A stretch of 64,000 nucleotides of DNA from Paenibacillus sp. 1011MAR3C5. Its GTDB lineage: Bacteria > Bacillota > Bacilli > Paenibacillales > Paenibacillaceae. The stretch covers positions 124,001-188,000 of the forward strand of contig NZ_QZCF01000004.1 in NCBI RefSeq assembly GCF_003591485.1. The letters run 5' to 3'. Made by a program: the position numbers and the translations under genes. Below, in pieces: positions 26,623 through 36,082 of the stretch (position 1 is its first letter; each line of letters opens with the position of its first letter). Under the pieces are notes generated by a model, which was given only the letters and a program-made list of their open reading frames with translations, searched no databases and was not told the DNA's origin.

Positions 26623-28983
26623 GTGAATCAGAAAGACATCAATAATCTCGCTGGGGATATGCAATCTACTATAACAGAGACGGTAGTCGGCCTTCCGGCT
26701 GAACCTAAGGAAGAGGTGTCAATCAGCAGAAGAAAGATGCTGCAAGCGATTGGGATCGGCAGTGTTATGCTTGCAGGCAGCGCCTTATTTCCCAAGCTTG
26801 CCTTCGCCGACAGCGAATTGCAGAGCAAGGATGATCAGAAGCTCGATAAGGGCGCTCCGTCCAGCATGCTCCAAGTGGCCAATGTACAAGCTCTCTCGTC
26901 CATACCGAAAGGTCAATTGAAAGAAGGCACGCTTGTTTATGTAAGCGGATACTATTCGGCTGGGGACGGTGGCAGTCATATTGTCCGCTGGTCGCAAAGC
27001 AGCACGGCGCAGGCTAACGGGGGGACGGTGCATCAGTCCTCCGGCATGAGCGGCGGCCGCTGGCTGACCATTCATAACGGAGTGGCGGACTTCCGCTGGT
27101 TTGGCATATTCGGGCCGAACCAGAATGCCGATGACGCGCTGGATGCGATGGTGAATGATCCTTCCATACATCGGATTGAAGCGCATACCGACCTGAACTT
27201 TGCCCGAAGGCATGTCTTCCATCGCAGTCATATTGAGCTGGACTTTGGGGGACATACAGTCACCACCGAGGGAATTGAGCTCAATACGAGAGACAATCCG
27301 TTTGGCGCGGTGCTGTTTTTCCAAGGCACGCAGGCGGGCGGCAACCAGTCGGTTGCGATTAGTGCAACGATACCGGAGGGCAGCGATGTGCTGGAGGTAT
27401 CAAGTGCTTCCGCGTTCCAGGTCGGCGATTGGTGGCTTGCGAGAATCAGCAATAATTCCGGCGGCAGCGCGCAGCGTGAGCTGGATTATTTGGTCAAAGT
27501 GACGGAGATCATTTCCTCCAAAAGCATTCGTATCAATTATAAGCTGGGCTGGCCGCTCGCGGCAGGCAGAACGATTACCTATACGAAGATGAATCCGGTC
27601 TTCCATTGCCATGTGCGCAACATGCAGTTTGTAGGGGTGCCTGTCCCTCACAATCCATCGGCTAGCGTACGTCCATTTGAGACATGGGATCAGATCGGCT
27701 CCAACCCCGTCGCTTACGAATTTGCGGTGGAGTGCAATGTGTCGGGCATTCGTGCGACCAAAGTGTTTTGGCCGGTCATTCAGCGGCGTTATTGCTCCCA
27801 CTACATAACCGAGCAATGCGAGCTGATTAACCCGGAGGAGCGGGACTGGGGCGGCACGGGATATTTGACTCAACAGCTTAACGTGCTGTACGGGCATGTC
27901 CGCGATTGCAATACGAGCAACGCCCGTCACTTGAATGACTTCACATGCGCAGCTTACAGTATGGTGGAGAATTGTCATGGCGACGGCGATGACTACGGTC
28001 CTTTCGTGACACACGGCCAGTATGAGCATGATCTGGTTTACATCGGGAATTCGGGCCTGCTCTCGTTCGCGAACAGCGGTACGACTTGGGGAGACAGTGC
28101 TAAGCGGATTACGGTGAAAAAGCATATTGCTACGCGCATCGTCGCCAACAAACGGCTGACGGATCTGACCTTGGAGGATTGTTATGCGATCGTGAAGGAG
28201 GGACTAGCGAACTCGGGTTCGATCTGGGCCAACGTCGACGGACTGCAAATGCGCGGCTGCACAGCGGAAAATATGATAACGCTGTCAAAAGGCTCCTCCC
28301 TGTCCAAACGAAAAAACATCATCGACAGCAGCTCCTTCGGCATGCTGAACGGCTACGAGATTGCCCGTCCGATTCGGGCGAATACCGTCGGCTACACGCC
28401 AATTAACGGCGATCTGCATATATCGAACTGCGAATTCTTCAATGTTGAGGATGTGAATATCGGAAGCCTGAACAAGCTGACACTGATCAACACCTGGTTC
28501 AAGGGCGCTTCGCCGACGACGGGCAAGGTCCGGGTAGGCACCAAGGAGATCGTCATACAAGGCGGCGGCTTCCAAAATTGCGGCTTCGTGCTGACCGGTG
28601 CATGGGACAAGTCGACAACCGGTAATGCTGCGCAAAGCGTCACCTTGGGCGGAGGGGCTCATTTCAGCGGCACCAACGGCGAAAAAGCCTTTTTCAAAAG
28701 CACCGAAGCGGGCAACGCCGTTACCTTCAACATCGGCCAGATCGTCAGCGCAGCTGCCGATGAGGATACCGCCCACTTCCATATCGAGGGCACGGGCAAC
28801 CGTCTCCATTCGATTGGCGCTCATTTCAAGGGCGGCAAATATACAGCGGACGACGGCGGCTTTGGAGCGGGCAACTTCTTCTGTCTCCTCTCCTGTGTGG
28901 AGGAGGGCGTGGACCGCACGTCTCTGCCGGCGGAGGAAGGCGACACCATCAAGCATGGTGCTGCTTACAATATGATTTTTTAG
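26623..28983 (+). CDS. Large Tat-exported right-handed beta-helix protein (pectate-lyase-like fold)
   Basis: The precursor is about 786 aa. Residues about 38-68 form a Tat signal peptide (SISRRKMLQAIGIGSVML, then AGSALFPKLAFA). The mature protein begins with a domain of pectate lyase superfamily type (EGTLVYVSGYYSAGDGGSHIVRW, then RWFGIFGPNQNADDALDAMV). Repeated beta-strand turns characteristic of right-handed parallel beta-helix polysaccharide lyases/hydrolases follow. GTG 26623 is chosen over TTG 26605 because GGAGG lies 7 bases upstream. The substrate is unknown; the family includes phage tail-spike-like and glycan-cleaving proteins. It is paired with a tatA gene and followed by a terminator. 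Confidence 0.82.
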   Translation: MNQKDINNLAGDMQSTITETVVGLPAEPKEEVSISRRKMLQAIGIGSVMLAGSALFPKLAFADSELQSKDDQKLDKGAPSSMLQVANVQALSSIPKGQLKEGTLVYVSGYYSAGDGGSHIVRWSQSSTAQANGGTVHQSSGMSGGRWLTIHNGVADFRWFGIFGPNQNADDALDAMVNDPSIHRIEAHTDLNFARRHVFHRSHIELDFGGHTVTTEGIELNTRDNPFGAVLFFQGTQAGGNQSVAISATIPEGSDVLEVSSASAFQVGDWWLARISNNSGGSAQRELDYLVKVTEIISSKSIRINYKLGWPLAAGRTITYTKMNPVFHCHVRNMQFVGVPVPHNPSASVRPFETWDQIGSNPVAYEFAVECNVSGIRATKVFWPVIQRRYCSHYITEQCELINPEERDWGGTGYLTQQLNVLYGHVRDCNTSNARHLNDFTCAAYSMVENCHGDGDDYGPFVTHGQYEHDLVYIGNSGLLSFANSGTTWGDSAKRITVKKHIATRIVANKRLTDLTLEDCYAIVKEGLANSGSIWANVDGLQMRGCTAENMITLSKGSSLSKRKNIIDSSSFGMLNGYEIARPIRANTVGYTPINGDLHISNCEFFNVEDVNIGSLNKLTLINTWFKGASPTTGKVRVGTKEIVIQGGGFQNCGFVLTGAWDKSTTGNAAQSVTLGGGAHFSGTNGEKAFFKSTEAGNAVTFNIGQIVSAAADEDTAHFHIEGTGNRLHSIGAHFKGGKYTADDGGFGAGNFFCLLSCVEEGVDRTSLPAEEGDTIKHGAAYNMIF

Positions 28984-29007
28984 TAGATTAATCGCTTAAT
29001 AATCGTG

Positions 29008-29038
29008 GCGCAGTTCCTGCTTAGGGGCTGCGCTTTTT
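29008..29038 (+). terminator. Terminator after the beta-helix gene
   Basis: GCGCAG pairs with CTGCGC and is followed by five Ts. Confidence 0.75.
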
Positions 29039-29165
29039 ATATGGCGATCGCATGCATGCATACTGCCATCCGCAGACTAAAAGAGCAAGATTCCGTAGTT
29101 TAATTATTCCGTAATTATGCTACAACTAGAATAGAAGAATGCGTACGGGAAGCGGAGGAATACGA

Positions 29166-30071
29166 TTGAGTAATTGGATAGCAGAGTTGCAGGTTCCGGA
29201 GACGTTTCATTTTGAGCGAAACGCGGCTTATTTGCAGAGATCGGCGAATGAATGCATGTATCGGATCGCGGATGGTTTTGTCTATAAAGCAATTTCGCGA
29301 GGGAACGATACGGCCGTCATGAAGGTGGGTCCGGCTGCTGGAGGGCTTTCGTTAGAGCTGCTCGGATCACCGGAGGGCGCAGCTGCCCGCGATGGACTAT
29401 TGGAAGCCGCCGAGGCTTATGTGCGGGAATGGTTCGACCTGGACCGGGATTTGACGCCTTTTTATGAGCTTGCGTCAGGCGATCGTCTTTTGCAGGAGCC
29501 TGTTAAGCAATTTCATGGACTCAGACTGATGGGCATACCAGATTTGTTCGAGGCGCTTTGTTGGGGAATTATTGGGCAGCAGATTAATTTGGCATTTGCC
29601 TATACGCTGAAGAGAAGGTTAGTTGAATCATACGGGGTGCCGGTGGAAGCAGAAGGCGTCACGCACTGGCTGTTCCCGGAGCCGGAGCTGATCGCATCGC
29701 TGTCGGTCTCCGATCTGGAGCCGCTGCGCATGACGGTGAAGAAATGCGAGTATTTGATCGGCGCTGCCGAAGTTATCGCATCAGGCGCGCTCAGCAAAGA
29801 GCGGCTCATTGCCGCTGGCAGCTTGAAGGAAGCGGAGAAGCTGCTGACCGGCATGCGGGGGATCGGGCCGTGGACGGCTCACTACGCCATTATGCGCTGC
29901 CTGAGGCTTCCGGACGCGTTCCCCATCGATGACGTCGGCTTGCATAACGCGGTCAAGCTGCAGCTTGGCATGGACCGTAAGCCGACCAAGCCGGAGCTGA
30001 TCGCCATGTCGGAAGGCTGGCGAGGCTGGGAGGCGTATGCGACGTTTTATCTATGGCGGCTGCTTTATTAG
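29166..30071 (+). CDS. alkA: DNA-3-methyladenine glycosylase II (AlkA-like)
   Basis: This 301-aa base-excision repair enzyme removes alkylated purines. It has an N-terminal AlkA_N-type domain, then a helix-hairpin-helix GPD domain: WGIIGQQINLAFAYTLKRRL, the hairpin MRGIGPWTAHYAIMR and the catalytic Asp in FPIDDVGL. The start is TTG 29166, with GGAGG 7 bases upstream; the family homology begins here. It is a single-gene unit convergent with the AraC-type regulator. Confidence 0.92.
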   Translation: MSNWIAELQVPETFHFERNAAYLQRSANECMYRIADGFVYKAISRGNDTAVMKVGPAAGGLSLELLGSPEGAAARDGLLEAAEAYVREWFDLDRDLTPFYELASGDRLLQEPVKQFHGLRLMGIPDLFEALCWGIIGQQINLAFAYTLKRRLVESYGVPVEAEGVTHWLFPEPELIASLSVSDLEPLRMTVKKCEYLIGAAEVIASGALSKERLIAAGSLKEAEKLLTGMRGIGPWTAHYAIMRCLRLPDAFPIDDVGLHNAVKLQLGMDRKPTKPELIAMSEGWRGWEAYATFYLWRLLY

Positions 30072-30175
30072 GTAGTCCCGCAGATAGGCATCTATCGTCT
30101 GAGCTGTGGCAGCCGATTGCATCCCGAACGTTATGGAAGATGAGTAATGACTGCGAAAGACCTTATTCATCAACA

Positions 30176-30201
30176 ACGGCCATCCTTCACTGGATGGCCG
30201 T
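30176..30201. terminator. Bidirectional terminator between alkA and the AraC regulator
   Basis: ACGGCCATCC pairs perfectly with GGATGGCCGT around a six-base loop. It lies between convergent genes. Confidence 0.78.
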
Positions 30202-30221
30202 TTGCTCTTTATGGACGCGAG

Positions 30222-31103
30222 CTACAACTCCCTCACTTGCTTATAATATTGCCCCGGCGATACACCCGTGAACTGCTTGAACACTTTGCTGAAGTAATAG
30301 GGGTCCTCAAGGCCTGTCAAATACCCGATCTCCCCGAAGCTCATATGCGTCGCCTGAATGAGCTCCTGCGCATGCTGGATGCGCACCTTGTTGACGTACC
30401 GCGTAATGGTATACCCGGTCGTCTCCTTGAAGATCCGGTTCAAATAATCATAATTCGATTCGAACTCCCTCTCGATCATGGCGCTGCCGATTTTCTCCGT
30501 ATAGTGCTGATGGATATAGTCAAGCAGGGCATGGACTTTGGCGACGGCTTTGGAGCCTTTGCCGCCCTCATGCCGCAGCTTGTGCAGGAAGTAGTCGCGC
30601 GACAGCTCAATTAACAGCTCAGAGAAGCGCAGTGCGGTTAATCCACGGTTGTAGTGCTTGCGCCTGTAGAGGATGAGCAGCTCATTAAGCGCATGCATCA
30701 TTTGGCTAAAGCTGTTTTTGTCCGAGAGTCTGTGCAGCTTGGGGAAGTAGTAGCTGGTATCCTCCTCGAATTCGGCTTGCTCCTCCAGCAGGATGCTTTT
30801 GGCCAGCTCAAGCGGGTTCAAGCCCTCGACGGCGGACATGCCCGGATGCTTGAAGTGGAAGTAATAATAGTCGCAAGCAGCCTTTTTAGTCCCCTCGTGA
30901 TCAAGTCCGGGCTCCAGCAGCAGAGAATCTCCGCGCCTTAGCACGTAATCACGACCGTTCTCCCTCATATGAAGCTCTCCGTTTTTTACAATGTACAGAA
31001 TGTGTTCGTCGGTATTGCGGTAGAAATGAATCCATGGAGCCGTATAGGAAACGAAGCCCATCAGCATGATTTTAGGGACCTTGTCGACATTCATTTTTAG
31101 CAT
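30222..31103 (-). CDS. AraC-family transcriptional regulator
   Basis: This 293-aa regulator has an N-terminal cupin-like sugar-sensing domain (HILYIVKNGELHMRENGRDYVL, then RGDSLLLEPGLDHEG) and a C-terminal double helix-turn-helix (YDYLNRIFKETTGYTITRYV, then IGYLTGLEDPYYFSKVFKQF). It is divergent from the Gfo/Idh-thuA pair, with about 130 bp between starts, and is therefore its probable regulator. The ligand is likely a sugar or glycan fragment, but this is inferred only from context. Confidence 0.9.
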   Translation of the reverse strand: MLKMNVDKVPKIMLMGFVSYTAPWIHFYRNTDEHILYIVKNGELHMRENGRDYVLRRGDSLLLEPGLDHEGTKKAACDYYYFHFKHPGMSAVEGLNPLELAKSILLEEQAEFEEDTSYYFPKLHRLSDKNSFSQMMHALNELLILYRRKHYNRGLTALRFSELLIELSRDYFLHKLRHEGGKGSKAVAKVHALLDYIHQHYTEKIGSAMIEREFESNYDYLNRIFKETTGYTITRYVNKVRIQHAQELIQATHMSFGEIGYLTGLEDPYYFSKVFKQFTGVSPGQYYKQVREL

Positions 31104-31163
31104 GCAGGTTCACACCCTCTATTGGAAAAGTCGGTATTGTACAAAAAGCGTCACCTTTGCTCA

Positions 31164-31192
31164 TTTTCGATCATTCTAGCACACTCTATACT
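31164..31192 (+). promoter_or_regulatory. Candidate promoter of the Gfo/Idh-thuA operon
   Basis: TATACT at 31187 is a good -10 box. The hexamer 17 bp upstream (TTTTCG) is poor, which fits an activator-dependent promoter controlled by the divergent AraC regulator. Confidence 0.35.
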
Positions 31193-31233
31193 GTTGGTGA
31201 ACGGCCAACTCGAATGTGAAATGGATGGTGGAT

Positions 31234-32310
31234 ATGGGGAAGCTGAAAATCGGAGTCATTGGGCTTGGTGGAATTGCGAATTATCACATCTGGGGCATTG
31301 AACAAAGTCCGGATGCCGAGCTGTGGGCCATCTGTGACGTGAATGATAATGCTCTTGCAGAGCGGGGAGAATCGCTGGGTATTCCCGTGGAGAGACGTTA
31401 TGTGCGCCACGAGGACATGCTGCAAAACGGGGAAATCGATGCGGTTATGATCGGCACGCCGAACTTCAACCATTTTACGGTGGCTCGCGACGCGATTCGA
31501 TTCGGCAAGCCGTTTGCGCTGGAGAAGCCGATTGCGATGGATACGGGGGAGGCGCTTGTGCTCCGCGAGGAGCTGCGCAAGTCTCCAATCGCGCATATGG
31601 TGTGCTTTACGTACCGCTATAAGTCCGCTGCCCGCTATGCGCGGCAGTTGATTGCCGAAGGCAAGCTTGGACGCATCCATCATATATATAGCCAGTATTT
31701 GCAAGGGTGGGCGATCGATGAGAAGCTTCCGCTCGTATGGCGCTTCAGCAAGGCGCTATCCGGTTCTGGCGCGCTTGGCGATCTTGGCTCGCATATTTTG
31801 GATCTGCATCGTTTCCTGGCAGGTGAGACGGAGAAGGTCATTGCGCACGCCGACACAATTGTCCGTGAGCGCGAGCTGATCGGCGGCAATGGCACAGGCG
31901 AGGTGGATGTCGATGACTTCTGCCATGTACTTGGCCGGATGGAGGGCGGTATCTCGTCTTCTATGCAGATCTCTCGGTTTGCATTCGGGCGCGGGAATTA
32001 CCAGCGTATTGAGATTTACGGCTCCAAAGGGTCGCTTGTGTACCATCTGGAGGAATCGGACTCGCTGCAGGTGAACTTTGCGGATGAAGAGGGCGGCTTT
32101 AGGAATGTTGCCGTGCCGGAGAGCTGCGCAGCGGAGCAAATGCAGTCCTTCTTCAATCTGCTGCAGAGCAAAGGCGATGGGCTGGATGCGACGATCGAGG
32201 ATGGCTATATCAATCAGCTGACGCTGGACGCCATTATTGAATCGTTTACGGAGGAGCGCTGGGTGTCGACGGTTGAAGCCGACGGCGCAGTCAAGCGGGA
32301 AGCCATGTAA
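31234..32310 (+). CDS. Gfo/Idh/MocA-family NAD(P)-dependent oxidoreductase
   Basis: This sugar or inositol dehydrogenase-like protein has about 358 aa. The N-terminal Rossmann fold is [18 protein letters not shown], with IGTPNFNH and the conserved EKPIAMD catalytic Lys segment. The C-terminal domain includes [16 protein letters not shown] 31234 matches the family start, but the ribosome binding site is weak and starts at 31216 or 31225 cannot be excluded. A ThuA-like gene follows after 68 bp. Gfo/Idh plus ThuA pairs are common in disaccharide (trehalose-type) catabolic clusters where 3-keto sugars are formed. The substrate here is unknown. Confidence 0.88.
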   Translation: MGKLKIGVIGLGGIANYHIWGIEQSPDAELWAICDVNDNALAERGESLGIPVERRYVRHEDMLQNGEIDAVMIGTPNFNHFTVARDAIRFGKPFALEKPIAMDTGEALVLREELRKSPIAHMVCFTYRYKSAARYARQLIAEGKLGRIHHIYSQYLQGWAIDEKLPLVWRFSKALSGSGALGDLGSHILDLHRFLAGETEKVIAHADTIVRERELIGGNGTGEVDVDDFCHVLGRMEGGISSSMQISRFAFGRGNYQRIEIYGSKGSLVYHLEESDSLQVNFADEEGGFRNVAVPESCAAEQMQSFFNLLQSKGDGLDATIEDGYINQLTLDAIIESFTEERWVSTVEADGAVKREAM

Positions 32311-32378
32311 TTCAGATGCAGGGAAATGCCGGAAGTGTTATCAAACAAATTGCAGCAGGAATAGGAGATGGAGATATT

Positions 32379-33116
32379 ATGACAATCCGCGTAACGGTAT
32401 GGAACGAATATCGGCATGAGAAAGAAAATGAGCATGTAGCTAGCATCTATCCAGAGGGCATCCACAATGCCATCGGCAACTATTTGAAGTCCAATGAGCC
32501 GGTTGAGGTTCGTACAGCAACGTTGGATGAACCGGATCATGGCCTGACTGACGAGGTGCTGGCGAATACGGATGTGCTGATCTGGTGGGGACACCTGGCG
32601 CATGGCGAAGTGCGCGACGACATTGTTGAGAAGGTGCGCGACCGCGTAGTGACGGACGGCATGGGACTCATCGTGCTTCATTCCGGTCATGGATCGAAGC
32701 TGTTCGAGCGTCTGTTGGGCACGAAGACGGGCACGCTGAAATGGCGCGATGACGGCGAGCGCGAGAGAGTATGGGTCATCGAGCATGGTCATCCGATTGC
32801 GGAAGGTCTGGGCGATTACTTCGAAATTCCGAAGGAAGAAATGTACGGCGAGCGCTTCGAGATTCCGGCGCCGGACGAGCTTGTCTTCATTTCGTGGTTC
32901 GAGGGCGGCGAAGTATTCCGCAGCGGCTGCTGCTACCGTCGCGGCAAGGGCAAGCTGTTCTACTTCCGGCCAGGCCATGAGACATTCCCGATCTACCATC
33001 AGCCGGAAGTGTTGAAGGTCATCGGCAACGCTGTTCGTTGGGCTGCGCCAATCGCGGGTGCAGCTACGAGATCCGGACGCATGGAACCAATCGAGCCGAT
33101 CGGAAAAGACAAGTAA
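32379..33116 (+). CDS. thuA: ThuA-family trehalose-utilisation protein
   Basis: This 245-aa protein has the class I glutamine amidotransferase-like fold of ThuA. Typical elements are [52 protein letters not shown] and the C-terminal [19 protein letters not shown] (separate blocks). ATG 32379 has AGGAGATGG upstream; an in-frame ATG at 32316 is less likely. In rhizobia, ThuA and its dehydrogenase partner ThuB process trehalose and related disaccharides through keto-sugars. The Gfo/Idh gene upstream would be the functional counterpart of ThuB. Confidence 0.88.
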   Translation: MTIRVTVWNEYRHEKENEHVASIYPEGIHNAIGNYLKSNEPVEVRTATLDEPDHGLTDEVLANTDVLIWWGHLAHGEVRDDIVEKVRDRVVTDGMGLIVLHSGHGSKLFERLLGTKTGTLKWRDDGERERVWVIEHGHPIAEGLGDYFEIPKEEMYGERFEIPAPDELVFISWFEGGEVFRSGCCYRRGKGKLFYFRPGHETFPIYHQPEVLKVIGNAVRWAAPIAGAATRSGRMEPIEPIGKDK

Positions 33117-33307
33117 GCAAAATTTGATTTTGGCTTTGGTTTGTATGGTTGGAGTATAAAGCCGGCCGGTTAAAGTTGAAGCAGCTGGCATACCCTGAAA
33201 AGTAGGTTCTGTTCTCTTTTGGTCCAGCATGAGAGACAGGGCCTATTTGCTTTTAGCGAGGCATGAGGAGCTGAGCTCCAGCAGCAATCTGAGGCGACAG
33301 GCTGCAA

Positions 33308-33919
33308 GCCGAGAAACTCGGCTTGCAGCCCGCGAAGGGCTCGCGCCGTGCGCTCTAAGCCGAGAAACTCGGCTTGCAGCCCGCGAAGGGCCCGCGCCGT
33401 GCGCTCTAAGCCGAAAAACTCGGCTTGCAGCCCGCGAAGGGCCCGCGCCGTGCGTTCTAAGCCGAGAAACTCGGCTTGCAGCCCTCGCAAGGCCCGCGCT
33501 GTGCGCTCTAAGCCGAGAAACTCGGCTTGCAGCCCGCAAAGGGTTCGCGCTGTGTGCTCTAAGCCGAGAAACTCGGCTAGCAGCCCTTGCAAGGCCCGCG
33601 CCGTGCGCTCTAAGCCGAGAAACTCGGCTTGCAGCCCGCGAAGGGCCCGCGCCGTGCGCTCTAAGCCGAGAAACTCGGCTTGCAGCCCTCGCAAGGCCCG
33701 CGCTGTGCGCTCTAAGCCGAGAAACTCGGCTTGCAGCCCTCGCAAGGCCCGCGCCGTGCGCTGTAAGCCGAGAAACTCGGCTTGCAGCCCGCGAAGGGCC
33801 CACGCCGTGCGCTCTAAGCCGAGAAACTCGGCTAGCAGCCCGCGAAGGGCCCGCGCCGTGCGCTCTAAGCCGAGAAACTCGGCTTGCAGCCCTCGCAAGG
33901 CCCGCGCTGTGCGCTCTAA
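33308..33919. repeat. Minisatellite: twelve 51-bp units, each with a perfect hairpin
   Basis: A 51-bp unit repeats 12 times with units starting at 33308, 33359, 33410 and every 51 bp to 33869. Each holds GCCGAGAAACTCGGC, an inverted repeat with a 3-base loop, flanked in most units by AA and TT that lengthen the stem to 8 bp. A second GCCC...GGGC-type inverted repeat and a GCGC-CGT-GCGC element follow. Units differ by scattered substitutions, e.g. GCCCGCGAAGGGC versus GCCCTCGCAAGGC. Because 51 is divisible by 3, several frames on both strands stay open with 17-residue periodicity. I regard these as artefacts. The array fills most of the 950-bp gap between thuA and the glucosidase gene. Confidence 0.92.
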
Positions 33920-34065
33920 ATGCAGCCCGGAGCAGTAGCTGCGTTACGCACCTGAGGGTGCATTATATTCCGCAACGTGTGAAGGATGTACGTTTTCGCG
34001 CGCTGGCGGCTTCTTCATACTAGGAAGCAGATACGACTAAGAGAGCGAACAGGAGTGATCGAGGA

Positions 34066-35757
34066 TTGAGCGAGCTGAAGCGAGCATTTTGGAAGGAAGC
34101 GGTTGTGTACCAGATTTATCCGAGGAGCTTTATGGACTCCAATGGCGATGGAATCGGCGATCTGCAAGGCATCATTTCCAAGCTGGATTACTTGAAGGAG
34201 CTGGGCGTTGACGTCATCTGGCTAAGTCCCGTGTTCAAGTCGCCTAATGATGACAACGGCTACGACATTAGCGATTATCGCGACATTATGGATGAATTCG
34301 GAACGATGGCGGATTGGGAGGAGATGCTGAAGGGTATTCACGGGCGCGGCATGAAGCTGATGATGGACCTCGTTGTGAACCACTCCTCGGACGAGCATGC
34401 CTGGTTCATGGAGTCGCGTTCCTCTAAGGACAGCCCTTACCGCGACTACTACATGTGGCGGCCCGCAAGCCTGCAAGGGGAGGAGCCGAATAACTGGGTT
34501 TCGTTTTTTGGCGGTTCGGCATGGCAGTATGATGAAGCGACGGGCGAATATTTCTTGCATTTGTTCTCGAAAAAGCAGCCTGATCTAAACTGGGAAAATC
34601 CTGTTCTTCGCCAGGAAGTATACGACATGATGACGTTCTGGCTGGATAAAGGGATCGACGGCTTCCGAATGGACGTCATTAACTGCATCTCCAAGACGCC
34701 GGGCTTGCCAAGCGTTGGAGACGATCGCTACGCTTGGGGCGGCGAGCATTTTATGAACGGACCGAATATCCATAACTATTTGCAGGAAATGAATCGCGAA
34801 GTACTGTCCAAGTATGACATCATGACAGTCGGCGAGATGCCGGGCGCAACGGTCGAGCAGGCCCGGCTTTATACAGGCGAGGATCGCGGCGAGCTGAACA
34901 TGGTGTTTCAATTCGAGCATATGGATGTAGACTCCGGGCCGCATGGCAAATGGGACCTGAAGCCGTGGACGCTGAAAGGACTAAGAGATATTCTGCATAA
35001 GTGGCAGGCCGGGCTAGCGGGCGATGGCTGGAACAGCCTCTATCTGAACAATCATGATCAGCCGCGCATGGTTTCCCGGTTCGGAGATACGGGCATGTAT
35101 CATAAGCAATCCGCCAAGATGCTGGCTACGCTGCTGCATACGCTCAAAGGAACGCCGTATATTTACCAGGGTGAAGAGCTGGGCATGACCAACGTTCGCT
35201 TCCCGTCTATTGACGATTACCGCGACATTGAGACGCTGAATATGTACCGGGAGCACCGGCATGAGCATGGCAGGAGCGAAGAGGAGGTCATGGCCTCGAT
35301 CTATGCGAAAGGAAGGGACAACGCGCGTACGCCGATGCAATGGGACGCCTCGCCGAATGGAGGCTTCACGACCGGTATCCCGTGGCTGGCGTCCAATCCC
35401 AATTACGACCGGATCCATGCGGAGCAGGCTCTCGCCGATCCGGACTCTATCTTCCATTATTACAAAAAACTGATCCAGCTTCGCAAGCGCCATGACATTA
35501 TGGTATATGGCAGCTATGAGCTGATTCTGCCAGAGGATGAACGCATCTACGCCTATACCCGCGAACTGAACGGAGAGCGGTGGCTAATTATGCTTAATTT
35601 TTTCGGAGAACAGACACTATTCAGCCTTCCGGACGAACTGGCTCATAACGCCAGAGAACTGATTATCGCTAATTATGACGATATCGACCCGGATGCCGAT
35701 ATCAGCCAGATTACGCTCCGCCCTTACGAAGCGAGGGTATACGCCATAATGAAATAA
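34066..35757 (+). CDS. GH13 alpha-glucosidase, oligo-1,6-glucosidase type
   Basis: This 563-aa cytoplasmic enzyme hydrolyses short alpha-glucosides. The catalytic triad is Asp 203 (DGFRMDVIN), Glu 257 (VGEMPG) and Asp 331 (NNHDQPR), nearly the same numbering as Bacillus oligo-1,6-glucosidase (about 558 aa). Val directly after the nucleophile is the residue known to favour alpha-1,6 over alpha-1,4 bonds in this subfamily, so isomalto-oligosaccharides are the likely substrates. TTG 34066 follows AGGAG by 10 bases. It heads a locus with a sugar importer and a GH66 dextranase-like enzyme. Confidence 0.93.
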   Translation: MSELKRAFWKEAVVYQIYPRSFMDSNGDGIGDLQGIISKLDYLKELGVDVIWLSPVFKSPNDDNGYDISDYRDIMDEFGTMADWEEMLKGIHGRGMKLMMDLVVNHSSDEHAWFMESRSSKDSPYRDYYMWRPASLQGEEPNNWVSFFGGSAWQYDEATGEYFLHLFSKKQPDLNWENPVLRQEVYDMMTFWLDKGIDGFRMDVINCISKTPGLPSVGDDRYAWGGEHFMNGPNIHNYLQEMNREVLSKYDIMTVGEMPGATVEQARLYTGEDRGELNMVFQFEHMDVDSGPHGKWDLKPWTLKGLRDILHKWQAGLAGDGWNSLYLNNHDQPRMVSRFGDTGMYHKQSAKMLATLLHTLKGTPYIYQGEELGMTNVRFPSIDDYRDIETLNMYREHRHEHGRSEEEVMASIYAKGRDNARTPMQWDASPNGGFTTGIPWLASNPNYDRIHAEQALADPDSIFHYYKKLIQLRKRHDIMVYGSYELILPEDERIYAYTRELNGERWLIMLNFFGEQTLFSLPDELAHNARELIIANYDDIDPDADISQITLRPYEARVYAIMK

Positions 35758-36082
35758 GTCCTTCTCTTGCGGTGGGGTGTTATATCATCATCCCACCGTA
35801 ATGTTATACCCCTTGCCCCAGCAATTGCGCTTTGTCCAAACAATGCCCCCGCAAGTCTTCGGCTTCACCATCTGCTTGCCCTGTGTTCAAGAGAATAAAA
35901 TACACTTTCCCATAATATCGGACACTAAACCTTTCAAAGCCCCTGTACACCGTCTTTTTTGTGTCCATAGAGAAGAAGAGAATATACGACACGATGATGA
36001 GAACGTAAGCGGTTACTTGTGCAGCCCTTCCTCGGTGATAATCGATTTGTGGTTATCAAATCATGAGGGGAGCAAACAGAGA
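35758..36082 (+). other. Control region upstream of the sugar-binding protein gene
   Basis: This 325-bp gap has no convincing gene. A 10-bp stem (CGGTGGGGTG with CATCCCACCG, 35770-35798) follows the glucosidase stop but lacks a T-run. The rest carries a cre-like site at 36004 and a GATAA...TTATC repeat near 36037-36057. I found no clear -35/-10 pair. Confidence 0.45.
36004..36017. promoter_or_regulatory. Candidate CcpA (cre) site
   Basis: CGTAAGCGGTTACT, read on the other strand as AGTAACCGCTTACG, agrees with the cre consensus TGTAANCGNTNNCA except at the outermost bases. Carbon catabolite control of a sugar importer would be expected. Confidence 0.4.

Noticed and set aside
33308..33919. CRISPR array
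   Set aside because: The units are contiguous and similar over their whole length with no unique spacers, and there are no cas genes.
33170..34023. Long open frames on both strands across the 51-bp array, encoding 17-residue repeats
   Set aside because: They are open because 51 is divisible by three and the unit has no stop in those frames. Several overlapping frames on both strands have equal claim, and none has a convincing start or known fold.
35770..35798. Terminator after the glucosidase gene
   Set aside because: The stem is good but no T-tract follows on either strand, so I list it only as a hairpin in the control region.
35777..36082. N-terminal extension of the binding protein at 36083
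   Set aside because: The upstream frame has no coding character, and the lipoprotein signal starts exactly at 36083 behind AGGGGAG.
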